A DNA stretch of 15,373 nucleotides from Mageeibacillus sp. UBA1046 (GTDB lineage Bacteria > Bacillota > Clostridia > Saccharofermentanales > DTU023): contig DCDV01000028.1 of the NCBI GenBank assembly GCA_002316595.1, positions 62,306 to 77,678 on the forward strand, given 5' to 3'. Position numbers and translations under genes: made by a program. The stretch's first letter is position 1. Every line of letters starts with the position of its first letter. A model generated the notes under the pieces. It saw only the letters and a list, made by a program, of their open reading frames with translations. It had not been told where the DNA came from and searched no databases. This document shows, in pieces, positions 13,641 to 15,373 of the stretch.

Positions 13641-14816
13641 TTACAAATATTTTTTCCAGATGCGGTCCATTGTATCATGATGGGTAAAATTAAGGATCTC
13701 ATAGTCCGGGTTCGTAATATTTGCTCTTTTTGCAGCCATTTCTTCGGCTACAATTTGCCAGATGCGGGGAAAGGATATCTTCTCATCCAGGAAGAGCTTT
13801 ACTGCCGCTTCATTGGCGGCATTCAGTATACAGGGAGCCAGACCGCCCTCTGTTATAGCTGCGCGGGCTAAGCCTAAAGCCGGGAAAGCTCCCTCATCCG
13901 CTCTCTCAAAGGTCAGCTGTGAAGCCTGGGGGGAAAAGGGATCAAAAGGTTCGTGATACGAAGCAGGCGGACGCTCCGGCCATGTTATCGCCAGCCGGAT
14001 GGGAAGGCGCATGTCCGGGAATCCCAGCTGCGCCAACACAGAGCCATCCTCTAATTCGACCATGGAATGAATAATACTTTGCGGATGAACCGCTACCTCA
14101 ATTTGCTCAGGCGGGCAGGAAAATAAATGACAGGCTTCGATAATCTCTAAGCCTTTGTTCATCATAGTGGCTGAATCGATCGAGATTTTCGCTCCCATAT
14201 CCCAGGTCGGATGCTTTAGCGCCATGGCCAAAGTCACATTTTTCAGTTCGGCTCCGCTATAGCCGCGGAAAGGACCGCCTGAAGCAGTCAGAAATATTCT
14301 GCTGAACTTTTGGTCAGGAGCGCCGTTCAGACATTGCCAGATCGCTGAGTGTTCACTGTCGACCGGCAGGATTTTCGCCTTCTTCCTATGGGCCAGATCC
14401 ATAACCAGGGAGCCGCCGGCAACGAGCGTCTCTTTGTTAGCCAGCGCTACATCATAACCGGCATCCAGTGCAGCCAGTACCGGTTTCAGTCCTGAAAATC
14501 CCACAATGGCCGCCATTACCAGATCCAGACCGGGCATGGTGGCAGCGGTTACGAGTCCTTCTTCGCCGCTAAATATTTCCGGGATGTCCGTCTTTTTTAT
14601 ATCTTTCGTCTGCAGCAATGTGAGCAGTTCAGAGGCTGCTTCAGCAGTGCCGACACTAACCGCAGCAGGCCTGAATTCTTGGATCTGCTCGGCCAGCAGG
14701 GCGACGTTGCGGTTGCAGGTTAAAGCCTCAACGGCAAGGTTCAGCTCGCGGGCAACTTCCAGAGTCTGCCTGCCAATTGAACCGGTAGAACCTAAAATGG
14801 ATATTGTCTTATGCAA
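13641..14816 (-). CDS. dxr: 1-deoxy-D-xylulose 5-phosphate reductoisomerase
   Basis: NADPH-dependent enzyme that converts DXP to MEP, the first committed step of the MEP pathway. There is no ATG before the NADPH-binding GSTGSIG (9-15), so a TTG start is needed. I choose the TTG at 14814-14816 because GGAG (14823-14826) is 6 nt upstream. The TTG at 14828 would add four residues and has no ribosome site. That gives 391 residues, normal for the family. Visible motifs are ALANKETLVAGG, DSEHSA with metal ligands Asp153 and Glu155, ASGGPFR, HPTWDMG, and MNKGLEIIEA with Asn220, Lys221 and metal ligand Glu224. The gene starts 1 nt after the cdsA stop, so translation is probably coupled. ispG in the same run acts later in the pathway. 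Confidence 0.96.
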   Translation of the reverse strand: MHKTISILGSTGSIGRQTLEVARELNLAVEALTCNRNVALLAEQIQEFRPAAVSVGTAEAASELLTLLQTKDIKKTDIPEIFSGEEGLVTAATMPGLDLVMAAIVGFSGLKPVLAALDAGYDVALANKETLVAGGSLVMDLAHRKKAKILPVDSEHSAIWQCLNGAPDQKFSRIFLTASGGPFRGYSGAELKNVTLAMALKHPTWDMGAKISIDSATMMNKGLEIIEACHLFSCPPEQIEVAVHPQSIIHSMVELEDGSVLAQLGFPDMRLPIRLAITWPERPPASYHEPFDPFSPQASQLTFERADEGAFPALGLARAAITEGGLAPCILNAANEAAVKLFLDEKISFPRIWQIVAEEMAAKRANITNPDYEILNFTHHDTMDRIWKKYL

Positions 14817-14817
14817 A

Positions 14818-15373
14818 TCAGACTCCAAAGTAGAGCAGACCCAGCAAGAGCGTTAACGGCAAGGTAAAAAAGGTACTGTCAAAGCGATCTAAAATTCCTC
14901 CGTGCCCGGGCAGGATATTGCCAAAGTCCTTGACACCGGCCCAGCGCTTTAAAGCTGATGCGAACAAATCACCTAATTGTGAGAACAGACCCAGTAATAA
15001 TCCGAACAGCACTCCATAGGCAAGCAGAACTGCTGTCGAGGGTGAAACAAGATGTTCACTTCGGGGAGCTAGGACCAGAGGCAGCCAGATCATCATAGCT
15101 ATAACAGGTCCGATGAGGCCGCCGATAAAGCCTTCAACGGTCTTATTGGGACTTATGCGGGGAAAGATCTTGTGCACACCTATAAAGGAGCCGGTGAAAT
15201 AGGCGGCAGTGTCAGAGATCCAGGGAACTGCTATGGCTGTGAGCAGCCAGAACCAGCCTGCGGGCAAGGTGTACAGGATCGCAGCCGCTGAAACCAGAGG
15301 AAACGAAATGTATATGATGCCTGTAGCTGATACTAAAGCGCCAGTCAAAGCCTGTACACCTTGCCCGCAGGCT
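14818..15373 (-). CDS. cdsA: Phosphatidate cytidylyltransferase (CDP-diacylglycerol synthase), 5' end outside window
   Basis: Integral membrane enzyme that makes CDP-diacylglycerol from CTP and phosphatidic acid for phospholipid synthesis. About 184 C-terminal residues are visible. The frame stays open through the window edge (reading ACGQGVQA before LTGALVSATG), so the TTG at 15348 is internal Leu, not the start. The family signature lies at 14878-14958: SALKRWAGVKD, then LPGHGGILDRFDS, with the conserved Lys-Asp, His-Gly-Gly and Asp-Arg-x-Asp. Upstream is WISDTAAYFTGSFIG and a PNKTVEGFIGG segment, both characteristic of CdsA. Several hydrophobic helices are present. The stop is 1 nt before the dxr start. 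uppS usually precedes this gene in Bacillota and would lie outside the window. Confidence 0.96.
   Translation of the reverse strand, partial: ACGQGVQALTGALVSATGIIYISFPLVSAAAILYTLPAGWFWLLTAIAVPWISDTAAYFTGSFIGVHKIFPRISPNKTVEGFIGGLIGPVIAMMIWLPLVLAPRSEHLVSPSTAVLLAYGVLFGLLLGLFSQLGDLFASALKRWAGVKDFGNILPGHGGILDRFDSTFFTLPLTLLLGLLYFGV
14823..14826 (-). promoter_or_regulatory. Shine-Dalgarno site deciding the dxr TTG start
   Basis: GGAG on the minus strand, within the last codons of cdsA, 6 nt before the TTG at 14816. It supports that TTG over the one at 14828, whose own first G is part of this site. Confidence 0.65.

Noticed and set aside
15346..15348. TTG as the start codon of cdsA
   Set aside because: The frame stays open upstream to the window edge, and CdsA proteins are about 260-280 residues. 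The visible part is only the C-terminal two thirds.

Overview
The window carries eleven protein-coding genes, all on the minus strand, packed with almost no space between them. In transcription order, from high to low coordinates, they are cdsA (5' end outside the window), dxr, rseP, ispG, polC, priA, def, fmt, rlmN, prpC/stp and prkC (3' end outside the window). No RNA genes, mobile elements, CRISPR arrays or rho-independent terminators were seen. A Gram-positive-type PolC, a Stp/PrkC phosphatase-kinase pair and the MEP isoprenoid enzymes point to the Bacillota, most likely a Clostridia-like anaerobe of moderate GC. The sequence alone does not support a genus.

Layout. 15373-12268 is the envelope and isoprenoid block: CDP-DAG synthase (cdsA), DXP reductoisomerase (dxr), and the site-2 protease (rseP), leading into ispG (12267-11194). 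polC, the replicative DNA polymerase, fills 11197-6533. It is followed 5 bp later by priA (replication restart helicase). After a 140-bp gap come def and fmt (N-formyl-methionine handling in translation), rlmN (rRNA/tRNA m2A methyltransferase), and the Ser/Thr phosphatase and PASTA-type kinase pair. Most junctions overlap or are under 10 bp, so translational coupling is likely throughout. The two larger gaps are rseP/dxr (40 bp) and priA/def. The second holds a decayed duplicate of the priA 3' end and a possible extended -10 promoter. Two clusters that are separate in Bacillus subtilis (uppS-cdsA-dxr-rasP-proS-polC, and priA-def-fmt-rsmB-rlmN-prpC-prkC) are joined end to end here. rsmB is missing between fmt and rlmN, and ispG sits where proS is in Bacillus.

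The most interesting observation is in PolC. Its embedded DnaQ-like 3'-5' proofreading exonuclease fold is still recognisable, but all four acidic catalytic positions are replaced (D to Q, E to V, D to Q, D to G), and a repetitive Ala/Pro linker interrupts the last motif. The polymerase active site, zinc finger and every recognisable metal ligand of the PHP domain are kept. Other points of note are two more low-complexity or repeat insertions in PolC, a DEEQ instead of DEEH helicase box in PriA, two PDZ-like segments in RseP, and a TTG-only start for dxr. Several start codons were moved downstream of the longest reading frame because a good Shine-Dalgarno sequence decides them.
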